From positions 1-64,000 of the forward strand of contig JAJRVM010000139.1 of the NCBI GenBank assembly GCA_024277285.1: DNA of 64,000 nucleotides, written 5' to 3'. Of the stretch, positions 1 through 9,237 are shown piece after piece. Under the pieces are notes generated by a model that saw nothing but the letters and a program-made list of their open reading frames with translations, was not told the DNA's origin and searched no databases. The stretch's first letter is position 1, and every line of letters starts with the position of its first letter. Source of the DNA: Planctomycetota bacterium. Lineage in GTDB: Bacteria > Planctomycetota > Planctomycetia > Pirellulales > Pirellulaceae. The position numbers and the translations under genes were made by a program.

Positions 1-336
1 ACTGTGCGATTCAAACTGTGCGATTCGACCGAAAGCGAGGTGCTCCCCTGCCAGCGGAAAAGTGAACCACCCTACCTCTTGGCGTGAAGGGCAGCGCCGT
101 GCCAATGCCTGGCCGCACCAACCCGCTACACGTTGCTTTCACCAACTCTCTTTCCCACTCGAGCTGCGCAGAATCGCGGTTCAAGTTTCCTAGGATCGCG
201 CCAGCCGAATTACGCGATACCCGTAACACAGACCACCGAATATGAGGTTCAAACGTGCCAAGTCAAGTAGGGGCAACGATTTTGAGCGTGGACTTCGTCC
301 TATACCGAGCCTCGGAGACGGTATCTGCAAACCGGT
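1..336. other. Gene-free left edge
   Basis: No convincing reading frame lies here; the short open frames lack ribosome-binding sites and recognisable protein. The first 26 bases hold a 12-bp word (actgtgcgattc) at 1-12 and again at 15-26, a two-copy tandem duplication of period 14 like many others in this window. The rest is probably the 3' flank of the minus-strand gene that ends at 337. Confidence 0.6.
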
Positions 337-1878
337 TCATTCGTCCGCATTTTCCGGATCGGCAATTGCCACGTCTCCGCTTGCCGTGTCCCCGCTTGCC
401 AAGTGGGCGAAGTCGACCGGCGCCGGGGACTCGCGCCGTTGCTGCAGAACGGCGCCGGCATGTTTACGATCGCTGCGTCCCAGCACCCAGACGGCCCCCC
501 ATATGCTGATCAATACGAACAGAAATCCGGCCCCTAGGGCAAACCCCATCGACCGGTCGTCAGTTTGCGCAGCGGGAGCGGGCGCCGGTTCGTGCAGAAT
601 CAACATGGGACTCAACTGGCGTTGTTTCGGATCGAACGAGGAAACGTAAGGGTTGGAATAGGCCCACAGTTTGAAGAAAAAACCGTCGAGCACCACGGCA
701 ACATTCGCCTCCTCTTTTCCGACCAGTCCTTCCCATGCGGGAGGAATCGCGAGCGTGCAGCACGTGAAGGGGAAATTATTGCGATACACCGGCCCCAACT
801 CCTCTTTTGCATCGCCGGTAATTCGGATTTCCTCATCGCGCAACGGCACAAGGATGTCGAGTTGATAGTAGCCGTCGATACCGTAGCGCTGTTGAATGTC
901 CGGTTCATTCACGACCACGCGGGTAATCCTGCGGACCGCACCGCGCAACCGCAGCACATCGCCATGCAGACGCTTGGGCTGCTGCAAGACGGTCGCCAAC
1001 TGCAGCGGAATGGCGCGCCGCGCCAGCGCGCCGCTCGACGCTCGGCCGGCCGCATGCAACAGCGCATAGAAACATTCGCGTTCGGCTGCATTGATTGGTT
1101 TGCCATTGCGTGCACGAACCGCATCAAACAAGCCCACATCCATACCCAAATCGCCCAACAGCACTTGCGCCGGCCCGATACCAAGCTCGGAGGCAAGGTG
1201 ATCGGGCAACCAGCCGATTCGCCGCGCTGCGAACATGAAACGCGGGCCGTCATCGGAAACGACTCCCATTTTCAGGAACATCCCCGTCACTCGGCAGCGC
1301 TCATCGAGCCTTGTCTGGTCCTTCCAGGCTTGGGGGATCGACCGCGTGCACACGATCACGCGCGTCGCTGGATCAACTTCGATTTGTACTTCATAATAGT
1401 GGTTCAGCGAAAATAGTCCGGCCAGTTTGCCACGGACCTCGCGTTTGTGGACGGAGTGAACTCGTCCTTCGAACAACGAAAACTCGCCTCGATGCGGCCG
1501 CGGTTCTGTCCGAAGCCGTGTCCATGGCACGGGATGCTGAGCCCAGCGGTCAATGTCGTCCCACCCGATCTGAGGCATGCGGAACAGGACTTTCAGAAAC
1601 ACCTCCTCATCCGTAGCCGCTATCGGCTGGCCGTCGACAAACTTATCCCATTCGCTCGGTCCGATATCGAGCAAACGAAGCAGTTCGCGCGGCGTCTGAA
1701 ATGGCGCCAGCAATAACCCCGGTTGATCTCGCTCGCTCGGACGCGCGTCTTTTTGCTGCGCCACTCCACGCGACGCTCCCAGGAGACTCGCCGCCAACAC
1801 GATGATGGTGGCCAAGTTCCATCGCCTGCTCATCGTTGATAAATCTATCTTGCGTTTCGTGGTCATGCGATTATCCAT
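337..1878 (-). CDS. Conserved membrane protein of unknown function, two-TM architecture
   Basis: The 513-residue product has an N-terminal hydrophobic segment (about residues 20-40, ending ASRGVAQQ, a plausible signal peptide) and a second hydrophobic helix near residues 440-465, followed by a polar Ala/Asp-rich tail. The ~400 residues between them would therefore face the periplasm or paryphoplasm. Around residues 300-430 it shares a pattern with the next gene (2107-3591): RLRG/VKVSG..., then GIDGY, then GFFFKLW / GYFFKRW, then LSPM/LSPL. The two look like distant paralogues with an OB-like beta domain. No catalytic motif is recognised. Other in-frame starts exist at about 1866 and 1833; no start has a strong Shine-Dalgarno. 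Coding status is firm from length and architecture; function is unknown. Confidence 0.75.
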   Translation of the reverse strand: MDNRMTTKRKIDLSTMSRRWNLATIIVLAASLLGASRGVAQQKDARPSERDQPGLLLAPFQTPRELLRLLDIGPSEWDKFVDGQPIAATDEEVFLKVLFRMPQIGWDDIDRWAQHPVPWTRLRTEPRPHRGEFSLFEGRVHSVHKREVRGKLAGLFSLNHYYEVQIEVDPATRVIVCTRSIPQAWKDQTRLDERCRVTGMFLKMGVVSDDGPRFMFAARRIGWLPDHLASELGIGPAQVLLGDLGMDVGLFDAVRARNGKPINAAERECFYALLHAAGRASSGALARRAIPLQLATVLQQPKRLHGDVLRLRGAVRRITRVVVNEPDIQQRYGIDGYYQLDILVPLRDEEIRITGDAKEELGPVYRNNFPFTCCTLAIPPAWEGLVGKEEANVAVVLDGFFFKLWAYSNPYVSSFDPKQRQLSPMLILHEPAPAPAAQTDDRSMGFALGAGFLFVLISIWGAVWVLGRSDRKHAGAVLQQRRESPAPVDFAHLASGDTASGDVAIADPENADE

Positions 1879-2004
1879 CTTTGACGACGCGTCCCTCTCC
1901 CGCGATCAAGCCCTCTCGGGGGCCTGGCCGAATTCACTTGTTTCAGCCGGTCAAACCGGCACGCCAGCGCACCCGCTCATGTACATTGATCCGAGCAATC
2001 CGGG

Positions 2005-2110
2005 CTAGTCTTTGTCTCAAAACTCGTATTTACCACCTTGCGTTGCGCGTAATCTGCTGGAAATGGCATGGCTTTGCCGCGCGAAAAGACGTTTTGAGAC
2101 AAAGCACTAG
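2005..2110. repeat. CTAG-bounded inverted-repeat element, copy 1 (MITE-like)
   Basis: A 106-bp element starts and ends with CTAG and has near-perfect inverted ends: left ctagtctttgtctcaaaac, right gttttgagacaaagcactag, which differ by one extra base. The interior (about 65 bp) is nearly identical to the copy at 18468-18574. It has no coding capacity. It overlaps the last 4 bases of the stop end of the gene at 2107-3591. It looks like a non-autonomous transposon or a structured repeat; no transposase lies nearby. Confidence 0.8.
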
Positions 2111-3591
2111 TCTTGCCGCTTGATTTCCTCGGCCAATTCGCTCAACCGCTGCGCGACCCCACCGTGCACTTCATCGGCTGGAAACGTCGGCAACGCATCG
2201 GGAGCGCGCGTCGACCGCGCCGTATCGGTGCTGGACCAACGGCTGCCGCGGTAGACCGAAACGGCAATCAAGGCGGCCAGCAGCGCCATCACCACGGCTG
2301 ACACCAGCAAGACTCCGCGGGTGATCGGTGGATGCGCAGCGGCTTGCGACGGCGCCGCACGACGTTTCCAGTCCGTCACCTTGCCAAGAATCAACGGCGA
2401 TAACGTCATGCCTTCTAAGCTGCGATGCAACCATCGCTTGAAAAAATAGCCCGTGATCTCAACTTCCTCGTTCAGCGACACGCCACTGCCAGACGGGTCG
2501 CCCGCATCAATCTTGGGAAAACCGGCCGGAAGCTCGGTGCAGTAAATCACGATCGGTGAACCACTGTGGTCACGCGGCAACAGTCCCAACACAACGTAAC
2601 CATCGATGCCAAATCTCGTCGTGCGCGAAGTAACGTGATACGCCGACTTGACGATGCCGCTGACTTTGACCAAACGGCCACGAAACTCGCTCGGTTGTGC
2701 AAACAACTGCACAAAAGTCGCTCGCGGAGCTGCTTCGATCCGAGCCCGTGTGGCCGTTAGCTCGAACTGATCCCAGCAGCGATACCACGCATCGGTCTCG
2801 GCCGAACGGAGTACGGTATTGTCTTTCACCTGAGCCCATGCTCGTTGATCCAATATCGCCTGCAACTGGACCAGAATTTTGTCCTGCTCACCACCGACCA
2901 ACTCCTCGTCGGCAAGCGTTTCGAGCGCCGTTTTTTGTTCACCCCACAACGACTCGGTGGCTTCGATAATGGCAAGGCTCGCTTGCTTCTGCGTTTCTGT
3001 CAGCGCATTGGGGCCCCGCGTCACTGCCGTGCGGACGCGTTCCAGATAGTCGGCCCATAGGCCATCAACCCGCTCAAGCAGTGCCGGCCACTCGGCCTTG
3101 CTGGCACCGTCGAGCGATCGATGATGGCGCCAGCTCCACAGGCCCGTTTGGAAAAGTTGCCGTTGCGTCTTGCTCAATCGGCGCAGAACGTGATTCCAAC
3201 CGTCACGTTGAGGAGGCACCGCGGCAAGGGGCTGTGTGGCATCTCGGTCGGGCGGTAGTGCCGGAGGCTCAATGCCCGCAACAATCGGTTCGGAATCCGG
3301 TTCGCTCTGCCGCCGGCCACGCGACAGAGCCGGGGCAAGTGGTGTCGGCCCTGCTTCACCAGCGCCCGGCGCCAAGTGATCTGGCGTGGCCGCAGTGGAC
3401 ACGTTTTGGTCGAACGCCCACATCCAGCGCCAGTTCTCGGGCTTACGCGCTTCGGACGCCAACATCAAAACGCCCATGAACAGGCCCAGTAGAAGAAAAA
3501 TCTTGAGCCGCACGGCACGCGAAAAATAGTTAGGCGGTGGCTGCCGCCGCCCAGCGTGCGCGCTATCGTCGGACCGTTTGAATGAAACCAT
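2107..3591 (-). CDS. Conserved membrane protein of unknown function (paralogue of 337-1878)
   Basis: The product has 494 residues from the ATG at 3591; a TTG in the same frame at 3624 would add 11. A hydrophobic anchor lies near residues 18-40 and a second near 425-450 (GVLLVSAVVMALLAALIAVS), leaving a large extracytoplasmic middle. Residues ~70-130 are Pro/Ala-rich and probably disordered, followed by a helical stretch and then a beta-rich domain (FRGRLVKVSGIVKSAYHV, GIDGYVVLGLLP, EVEITGYFFKRW). That domain matches the pattern in the neighbouring gene downstream. The two genes are co-oriented with 228 bp between them, most of the right half filled by a mobile-looking repeat. Function is unknown; a role in the envelope is inferred only from topology. 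Confidence 0.72.
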   Translation of the reverse strand: MVSFKRSDDSAHAGRRQPPPNYFSRAVRLKIFLLLGLFMGVLMLASEARKPENWRWMWAFDQNVSTAATPDHLAPGAGEAGPTPLAPALSRGRRQSEPDSEPIVAGIEPPALPPDRDATQPLAAVPPQRDGWNHVLRRLSKTQRQLFQTGLWSWRHHRSLDGASKAEWPALLERVDGLWADYLERVRTAVTRGPNALTETQKQASLAIIEATESLWGEQKTALETLADEELVGGEQDKILVQLQAILDQRAWAQVKDNTVLRSAETDAWYRCWDQFELTATRARIEAAPRATFVQLFAQPSEFRGRLVKVSGIVKSAYHVTSRTTRFGIDGYVVLGLLPRDHSGSPIVIYCTELPAGFPKIDAGDPSGSGVSLNEEVEITGYFFKRWLHRSLEGMTLSPLILGKVTDWKRRAAPSQAAAHPPITRGVLLVSAVVMALLAALIAVSVYRGSRWSSTDTARSTRAPDALPTFPADEVHGGVAQRLSELAEEIKRQD

Positions 3592-4290
3592 TGTCTTCTG
3601 TCCCGTTGCTTGACTCGTCGCCAATCCGCCCTGGTGGCGTGCGGCCCCACCATGACACGCGTGCCCTGGATCGATCCTTCACTCCAGCATACCCGACTTC
3701 GTCCCGGCAGGAAAAAGGGGGCGATATCGCCAAAGCAACCCGCAGGCGCCCTTGCGACACCAGACCATGCATATCACGCAACGCACGACCCCGCGCAAGC
3801 AGTCACACATACAACCTATGTGCCGTTGGAATCTGCCGTTGGATCATATGTGCTCACCTCCATGCGGAACATTCGGATTATGCCCATCTTTCCGGTTCGC
3901 GCAACGACACCCGAGGCGAAATACACCGGGGGGAAAGCCGCGGCCTAGGAGGGTTAGTTGGAGTTCCCGGGATTTGGTGGTAGCTTTTAGGAGTACGCCC
4001 AGGTGGGAAGTATCTCGTTCGAGACGACACGTGAGGATGGGCGAGGGCGGAAAACGTCGCCATTTCACGTGTTTTGGCGTTCTGGTGCCACCACCGCAGG
4101 GCCCAGTGCGGCGTCCAAGGCAGTGACTGGGCTCATGTGACTGGGCTCATGTGACTGGGCTCATGTGACTGGGCTCATGTGACTGGGCTCAGGAGTATGA
4201 TCGACTGTACATGAGCCGCGATTGGCCAAGTGATCTCAATACGTGGCGAATTCCCGGAACTGGACTAGGCGCGATGGAGGAAGGAGCGAA
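3592..4290. promoter_or_regulatory. Divergent intergenic region with likely promoters
   Basis: This ~700-bp gap separates the minus-strand membrane protein from the plus-strand TPR/ExbB/ExbD operon, so it must carry both promoters. No reading frame in it has a good ribosome-binding site. No operator is recognised. Its right end holds the 14-bp tandem array at 4123-4192, 98 bp upstream of the chosen start of the first operon gene. A CCTAGG hexamer, a word that also bounds repeats elsewhere in the window, occurs near 3944. Confidence 0.5.
4123..4192. repeat. Tandem array, 14-bp unit x 5
   Basis: Five contiguous copies of gtgactgggctcat occupy 4123-4136, 4137-4150, 4151-4164, 4165-4178 and 4179-4192. 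The last copy differs only in its final base. The unit length is not a multiple of three and no gene covers it. It lies just upstream of the TPR-ExbB-ExbD operon. Slippage or unequal exchange could vary its copy number. Confidence 0.95.
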
Positions 4291-7200
4291 ATGGTAACCG
4301 TCTGCAATGCTCCCAGCAAGGCTCGGCTTGCAACTGCCAGAAGCTGGGCCGGAATTAGCCTGATGTGCTGCCATGTGGCATTGCTGCTGGTGCTGACAGC
4401 CCCGGCCCGCCTTCGCGCGGAAGAGCCGACCGAAGCATTCTTGGAAGCACTGCGTGCACGCGGCTACTTTGACACGGCGCTGTTGTATTTGGACCGAATG
4501 GACAACAATCCACTCGTTTCGCACGAGTTTCAGTCCGAGTTGGCGTATCAACGTGGCGTCACGATGGTGCAAGCCGCAACGTTTTTGCGCGACCGATCGG
4601 CGCGCGAGCGCATGCTCACCGAGGCCAAAGCGAGCCTGGAGAAATTTCTCCGGGAGGAGCCCGGCAGTCCCAAGCGGTTGTTCGCTCGGCGCCAGTTCAT
4701 CCTGTTACTGCGTCAATGGGCCAACATGAAGGTCGAGTCGGCTAAGCGAACGAGCACGCCAGCGCTCTTGAAAGAGGCGGGCCAACTGTACGACGAAGCT
4801 TATCAGGCTTCGCTTAGTGCGGTGGCCGAGTTAAAGGAGGCGTTGTCCAAGCTGAAGACCGAGATCGGTCCGAACGCGGCGCAGGAAAAGATCGACCTTC
4901 GCGATTCGTTGCGTGGCGAATACTTGTTGACGTTGCTACGGGCGGCCGAATCACTTGAGGAAAAGGCGGATACCGAGCCGGCCAAGTCGCCGACGCGCAA
5001 GGCGTTGCTTGACCAGGCGGGGAAACGGTATGCCGACATGTACAAGAAGTACGGCGAAAAACTGGCCGGAGCGCGTGCCCGCTTTTACCAAGCGCGTTGC
5101 TTAGTCAAACAGGGCGACTGCAAGACCGCGTTGAGTTATTTGCAAGACGACCTACTGGGACAAACGAATAACCAGCACGCGGCGCGGCAATTGAAGACGC
5201 AAGCTTTGTTGCTGGCAATCGACTGCTGGCTCGGCGAATCGACTCGGGATTATGCAGCTGCTATCAGCCGCGGGACGCAGTGGTTGGAAACCATGCGTCC
5301 GGCCGAGAGCAAGGAGGACGATTGGGTCCAATTGCGGCTGGCATTGGCACGTGCTAATAAACGCTACGCGGACCAATTGGCGAAGGAAAATCCACGCGAC
5401 AATCTTGTCAAGAGCTCGCGTGAAGCAGCGCGACGACTGGCGCGCGCCGTATCGCGGCTGCCCGGACCCTATCAAGAGGACGGGCGCATGTTGCTGGCCG
5501 AAATACCAGGCGGTGTCTCTGCCGCGCGCAATGCACCCCGCGAGAAGGCCAAGACATTCGAGCAAGCGCGGAGCCGAGGCACCGAAGCCATTGCCGAAAT
5601 GCAGAGTGCTCAGTATTTCTTGGCCAATGTCCCGGAACGCTTGCAGAAAGAAAAGAAAGAAGAAATCAGGGAAGAGCTCCGCAAGAAGTTAAAGGAGGCC
5701 GAAGAAAACGTCACACGCCGGCGTCGCGAAGCGACCGACAACCTGTTGCTCGCTCTGACCTACGCCGATAAGAGCACGCCGTTGGAGGATTTGAACCTGG
5801 TGCGCCGCCTTCTGGCGTACCTCTATTACGTGGACGGCCAGTACTACGATGCCGCCGTGATGGGCGAGTTCATTGGTCGCCGGTTCCCAGGTACCAACGG
5901 CGCTCGAATGGGAGCTCAAATCGCCCTGGCCGCCTACCTGAAACTCTACGAAACGAATCCCAATGATGAGAAGCCCTTTGAGACCGAGCACGTGATGGCG
6001 CTGGCGAACTACATTGTCGACACATGGGCCGGCACGCCTGAGGCGGGAGAAGCGATCAACACGCTCATCCCGTTCTTGATTCGGCAGGGCAAATTGGACA
6101 CGGCACGCGCGTACGTCGAGAGTATTCCGCCCGACTCGCCCGAGCGAGGAGCGGCCGAGCTACGGATCGGTGAGGCGCTTTGGCGCGACTATCTTATCGG
6201 CATGCAGCAGCTACGCACGTGGGAGAAAACCGCCAAGGAAGGCGGCGCGGAAGCAGTGGAGTTGAACGCGAAAATCGCCGCCCGACGGCCGGAACTCGAG
6301 ACACTTCAAACGACCGCCATGCGGACGCTCGAAGCGGGGATCCAGCGGATGAAAGACGCGGGAACCATCAATGCCACAATGCCACGCGCCGTCCTGTCGC
6401 TGAGCCAGATCTACACGGCCAGCGGCAAAGCCGCGCAAGCGCTGGCCCTGCTGGACGACCCAAAGATCGGGGTCTTGCCGATGATCCAACGCAATGATGC
6501 GGCTATCGAATCGCCGACACTGCGCGAACAGGCCTATCGCGTCGCGTTGAACGCGATGGTGTCGGCACTCCCCAAATTGCAAAACACCCAGCAACGAACG
6601 GCGTTGATCGAACGTATTCGCGAAATGATGAATGCGTTACGCGCTCAAATCGGTGACTCGCCCAAGAGCCAGAAGCGACTGGTCGATATCTTCTACACCC
6701 TTGCGCTGGGACTCGAGACCCAACTCCAACTGCTCGACAAGCCCGAAGACCGCAAGATTCTCTCCGAGGGCTTTCGCGCATTCTTGGAGCAAGTGCGTGA
6801 CGAGGCTAAGGACCTGCGCATCCTGAACTGGGTGGCACAGTCATACGCCAGCCTCGGTAACGGCTTGGCCCAAGACGCGAAGTCGGCAGACGCGGCATGT
6901 GCTTGCTTCGCCGCCGCCGCCGCCACTTATGACCAGATACTCGACAATGCTCGACAGCATGAACTCACTCCAGAAAAAGAACGGATGTTCCGGTTTCGCA
7001 AAGCAGTGGCGCTGCGCGACGCGGGCAAGTTCGCCGAAGCCATCGAAATGATGAAACAACTGCTCGAGCAAGACAATCGAAAACTCGAGTTTCAACAAGA
7101 AGCGGCCAGAACCTATCAACTCTGGGCCGCTGACCCTAAAGAAGGGATCCGCTACCTTACCGCTGTGCGCGGTACTGCAGTCGACCCGAAAACCAAGGCA

Positions 7201-7503
7201 CAAACCGCCTGGGGTTGGAGCCGCATTGCGAAAGTCACGCAACGCACCAAACAATACCGTAATGATTTTTACGAAGCACGGTACAACACCGCACTGTGCG
7301 ACTACCAGTTGGCATTGCGACTACGCAAGGAAAGTGACCGGAAGAAGTACTTGACGCGAGCCCAAAACGAACTTGTTTTCACGCATCGGCTTTACCCGTC
7401 ACTCGGCGGCCCCGAGTGGTTCGGAAAGTATAATACGCTGCTTAAGAAGATCCAACAGGCACTAGGCCAACGTGCCAAGGGCTTACCACGCAAGGGCAAG
7501 TAA
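4291..7503 (+). CDS. Large exported TPR-type helical repeat protein
   Basis: The start at 4291 is chosen because a strong GGAGGAAGGAG sits just in front of it; an in-frame upstream start at 4243 lacks one. The 1070-residue product begins with a signal peptide or anchor (WAGISLMCCHVALLLVLTAP, then ARLRAEEPTEAF). The remainder is almost wholly alpha-helical, with repeated Ala/Leu/Tyr spacing typical of tetratricopeptide repeats (for example ARFYQARCLVKQGDCKTALS). A Lys/Glu-rich coiled-coil segment lies near residues 450-490. It is followed by a second TPR protein, an ExbB-type and two ExbD-type genes in the same direction. It may be a periplasmic partner that couples the proton channel to envelope cargo, as YbgF/CpoB does in Tol systems; that is inference from context. 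Confidence 0.85.
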   Translation: MVTVCNAPSKARLATARSWAGISLMCCHVALLLVLTAPARLRAEEPTEAFLEALRARGYFDTALLYLDRMDNNPLVSHEFQSELAYQRGVTMVQAATFLRDRSARERMLTEAKASLEKFLREEPGSPKRLFARRQFILLLRQWANMKVESAKRTSTPALLKEAGQLYDEAYQASLSAVAELKEALSKLKTEIGPNAAQEKIDLRDSLRGEYLLTLLRAAESLEEKADTEPAKSPTRKALLDQAGKRYADMYKKYGEKLAGARARFYQARCLVKQGDCKTALSYLQDDLLGQTNNQHAARQLKTQALLLAIDCWLGESTRDYAAAISRGTQWLETMRPAESKEDDWVQLRLALARANKRYADQLAKENPRDNLVKSSREAARRLARAVSRLPGPYQEDGRMLLAEIPGGVSAARNAPREKAKTFEQARSRGTEAIAEMQSAQYFLANVPERLQKEKKEEIREELRKKLKEAEENVTRRRREATDNLLLALTYADKSTPLEDLNLVRRLLAYLYYVDGQYYDAAVMGEFIGRRFPGTNGARMGAQIALAAYLKLYETNPNDEKPFETEHVMALANYIVDTWAGTPEAGEAINTLIPFLIRQGKLDTARAYVESIPPDSPERGAAELRIGEALWRDYLIGMQQLRTWEKTAKEGGAEAVELNAKIAARRPELETLQTTAMRTLEAGIQRMKDAGTINATMPRAVLSLSQIYTASGKAAQALALLDDPKIGVLPMIQRNDAAIESPTLREQAYRVALNAMVSALPKLQNTQQRTALIERIREMMNALRAQIGDSPKSQKRLVDIFYTLALGLETQLQLLDKPEDRKILSEGFRAFLEQVRDEAKDLRILNWVAQSYASLGNGLAQDAKSADAACACFAAAAATYDQILDNARQHELTPEKERMFRFRKAVALRDAGKFAEAIEMMKQLLEQDNRKLEFQQEAARTYQLWAADPKEGIRYLTAVRGTAVDPKTKAQTAWGWSRIAKVTQRTKQYRNDFYEARYNTALCDYQLALRLRKESDRKKYLTRAQNELVFTHRLYPSLGGPEWFGKYNTLLKKIQQALGQRAKGLPRKGK

Positions 7504-7698
7504 TAGGACCGCAACCGCCTGGACACTCGTCGTTTAGTTTGATTTCTCGATCGTGATAACCACCTTCAATCCTTCGCTTATGATTCGTTGTGACCCCAAT
7601 TCGTATTCGCCCGCATTCAAACGCCCCATCCCCTCCGCCAATACGGGGCTGACACCACCAAACATCGCACATGCAGACCGATGATAACGGAGAAAAGA

Positions 7699-8763
7699 AT
7701 GAGACAGAGCAAGGTGTTCGCCCTATCCTCCTTGATCGCGTTGGCGGTGTCCGCTTCGTTGAGCGTGCCGATGGTGCACGCGCAGCAATTTGATTCGGTT
7801 GTCGGCACACGAGGCACGCCAACCTTCGGCACGATAACCGCGATGTCACGCACGGAGATTGCGATCTCCTCGTCCAAGGGCGACAAGAAATATCCCGTCA
7901 ATGAGATCCAAAAGGTCACTTACAAGGGTGAGCCACGAGAGCTTCGCGATGCGCGCGAGGCGATCAAAAAAGGGCAACTCGAGATGGCTCGATCGATGCT
8001 CGAGGAGATCAGTACGACCGGCATCACACGGCCCGAGATCCTGCAGGATATCCAGTTCTACAAAGCCTTTAGCGAAGGTCGATTGGCACTGGTCGGCGGT
8101 GGCGATAAAGCCGCCGCGGCACGCGCGATGCTGGCCTTTGAATCCAACCCGGCCTCCAAAAACAACTATCACTACTACGCTGCCATGGAACTGTTGGGCG
8201 ATCTGGCGGTGTCGCTGTCAAGTTTCGATAAGGGGGTCGCGTACTACAAAAAGCTGGCCGAAGCCCCTTGGCCCGACTACAAGATGCGGGCCAACGTGCT
8301 GCAAGCCAACGCATTGGTGTCGGATAGCAAGTACGCCGACGCATTGAAGAAATACCAGGAAGTACTGGCGACCAGCCTGGACGATGCCAATGCACGTGAA
8401 CAAAAATTGCTCGCGATGCTCGGCAAAGCCGTCTGCCTGGCGCAAACCGGAAAAGCTCAACAGGGAATCGACAGTGTCCTTGAGATCATCGCGGAAAACG
8501 ACTCACGCGAAAAAACCCAGCTTTTCGCACGCGCTTACAACGCTCTCGGCACCTGTTATCTGAAAGCGGAAAAACCGCAGGATGCCCTCCTGGCCTTCCT
8601 GCACGTCGACCTGCTCTTCAACCAGACGCCCGACGCGCACGCCGAAGCCCTCTTTCACCTGAGCCACCTTTGGAAGAAAGTAAATAAGGCGGAACGCGCG
8701 ATTCGCGCGCGAAGTGTGCTCGAAAACCACTACTCCGGTAGCACTTGGGCGAATCGAAAATGA
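7699..8763 (+). CDS. Exported TPR protein, second gene of envelope operon
   Basis: The start at 7699 is preferred over 7681 because GGAG lies 6 bases before it. The 354-residue product has a clear signal peptide (VFALSSLIALAVSASLSVPM, cut near VHAQQ). A short beta-rich segment follows (FDSVVGTRGTPTFGTITAMS, then EIAISSSKGDKKYPVNEIQK, resembling a small SH3-like or Sm-like fold). From about residue 80 onward it consists of TPR helices (ALVSDSKYADALKKYQEVL, AYNALGTCYLKAEKPQDAL). It sits 195 bp downstream of the large TPR gene and 474 bp upstream of the ExbB-type gene. It is likely a periplasmic scaffold of the same system; no enzyme motif is visible. Confidence 0.85.
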   Translation: MRQSKVFALSSLIALAVSASLSVPMVHAQQFDSVVGTRGTPTFGTITAMSRTEIAISSSKGDKKYPVNEIQKVTYKGEPRELRDAREAIKKGQLEMARSMLEEISTTGITRPEILQDIQFYKAFSEGRLALVGGGDKAAAARAMLAFESNPASKNNYHYYAAMELLGDLAVSLSSFDKGVAYYKKLAEAPWPDYKMRANVLQANALVSDSKYADALKKYQEVLATSLDDANAREQKLLAMLGKAVCLAQTGKAQQGIDSVLEIIAENDSREKTQLFARAYNALGTCYLKAEKPQDALLAFLHVDLLFNQTPDAHAEALFHLSHLWKKVNKAERAIRARSVLENHYSGSTWANRK

Positions 8764-9237
8764 CGATTGTGCGGGCGGTAGGCAGGCGGAGCGCGAAAGC
8801 GCGGCTTTCCAGCCGTTCCTGGTTTACGGCCACCGCCGCCGCCGACTAGAATGAAAAGCTGCGTGGCAACCGAGCTGCGTGGCAACCGAGTGTGCATAAC
8901 ACGGCAACAGAGCCCCCCAGGATGTCCAAGACACGACAGGATCGATTCGGGGACCTATTTTGAGGCGTATCGAAAAGTACGCTGGCCAACGACCCGCGCG
9001 GGCTTGCTCGTGGTGGGATGAGCTGAAATAGCAACAGGTAACGCAGCCGGTCGGCGCGGCCGTACGCTTCTGGAGATGCCGTACGCTTCTGGAGATATTG
9101 TTTTGAGGGATGTCCTTTTGGGGATATCGCAAACGTAACTTCGTAACATTTTTGTTGCGTGACCGTTTATTGTTGCGTAGCAGTGAACATGGTAACAATC
9201 GATCGCGATGTAAGTCATTTCGATGTGGGAGACAGTT
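8764..9237. other. Intergenic gap with two short tandem duplications
   Basis: No gene is seen in this 474-bp gap. It holds two perfect two-copy tandem duplications: a 16-bp unit (agctgcgtggcaaccg) at 8857-8888 and a 19-bp unit (gccgtacgcttctggagat) at 9059-9096. Near its left end is a small GCGC-GAAA-GCGC hairpin that could help end transcription of the TPR gene. The right end must hold the ribosome-binding site and possibly a promoter of the ExbB-type gene. Confidence 0.6.
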
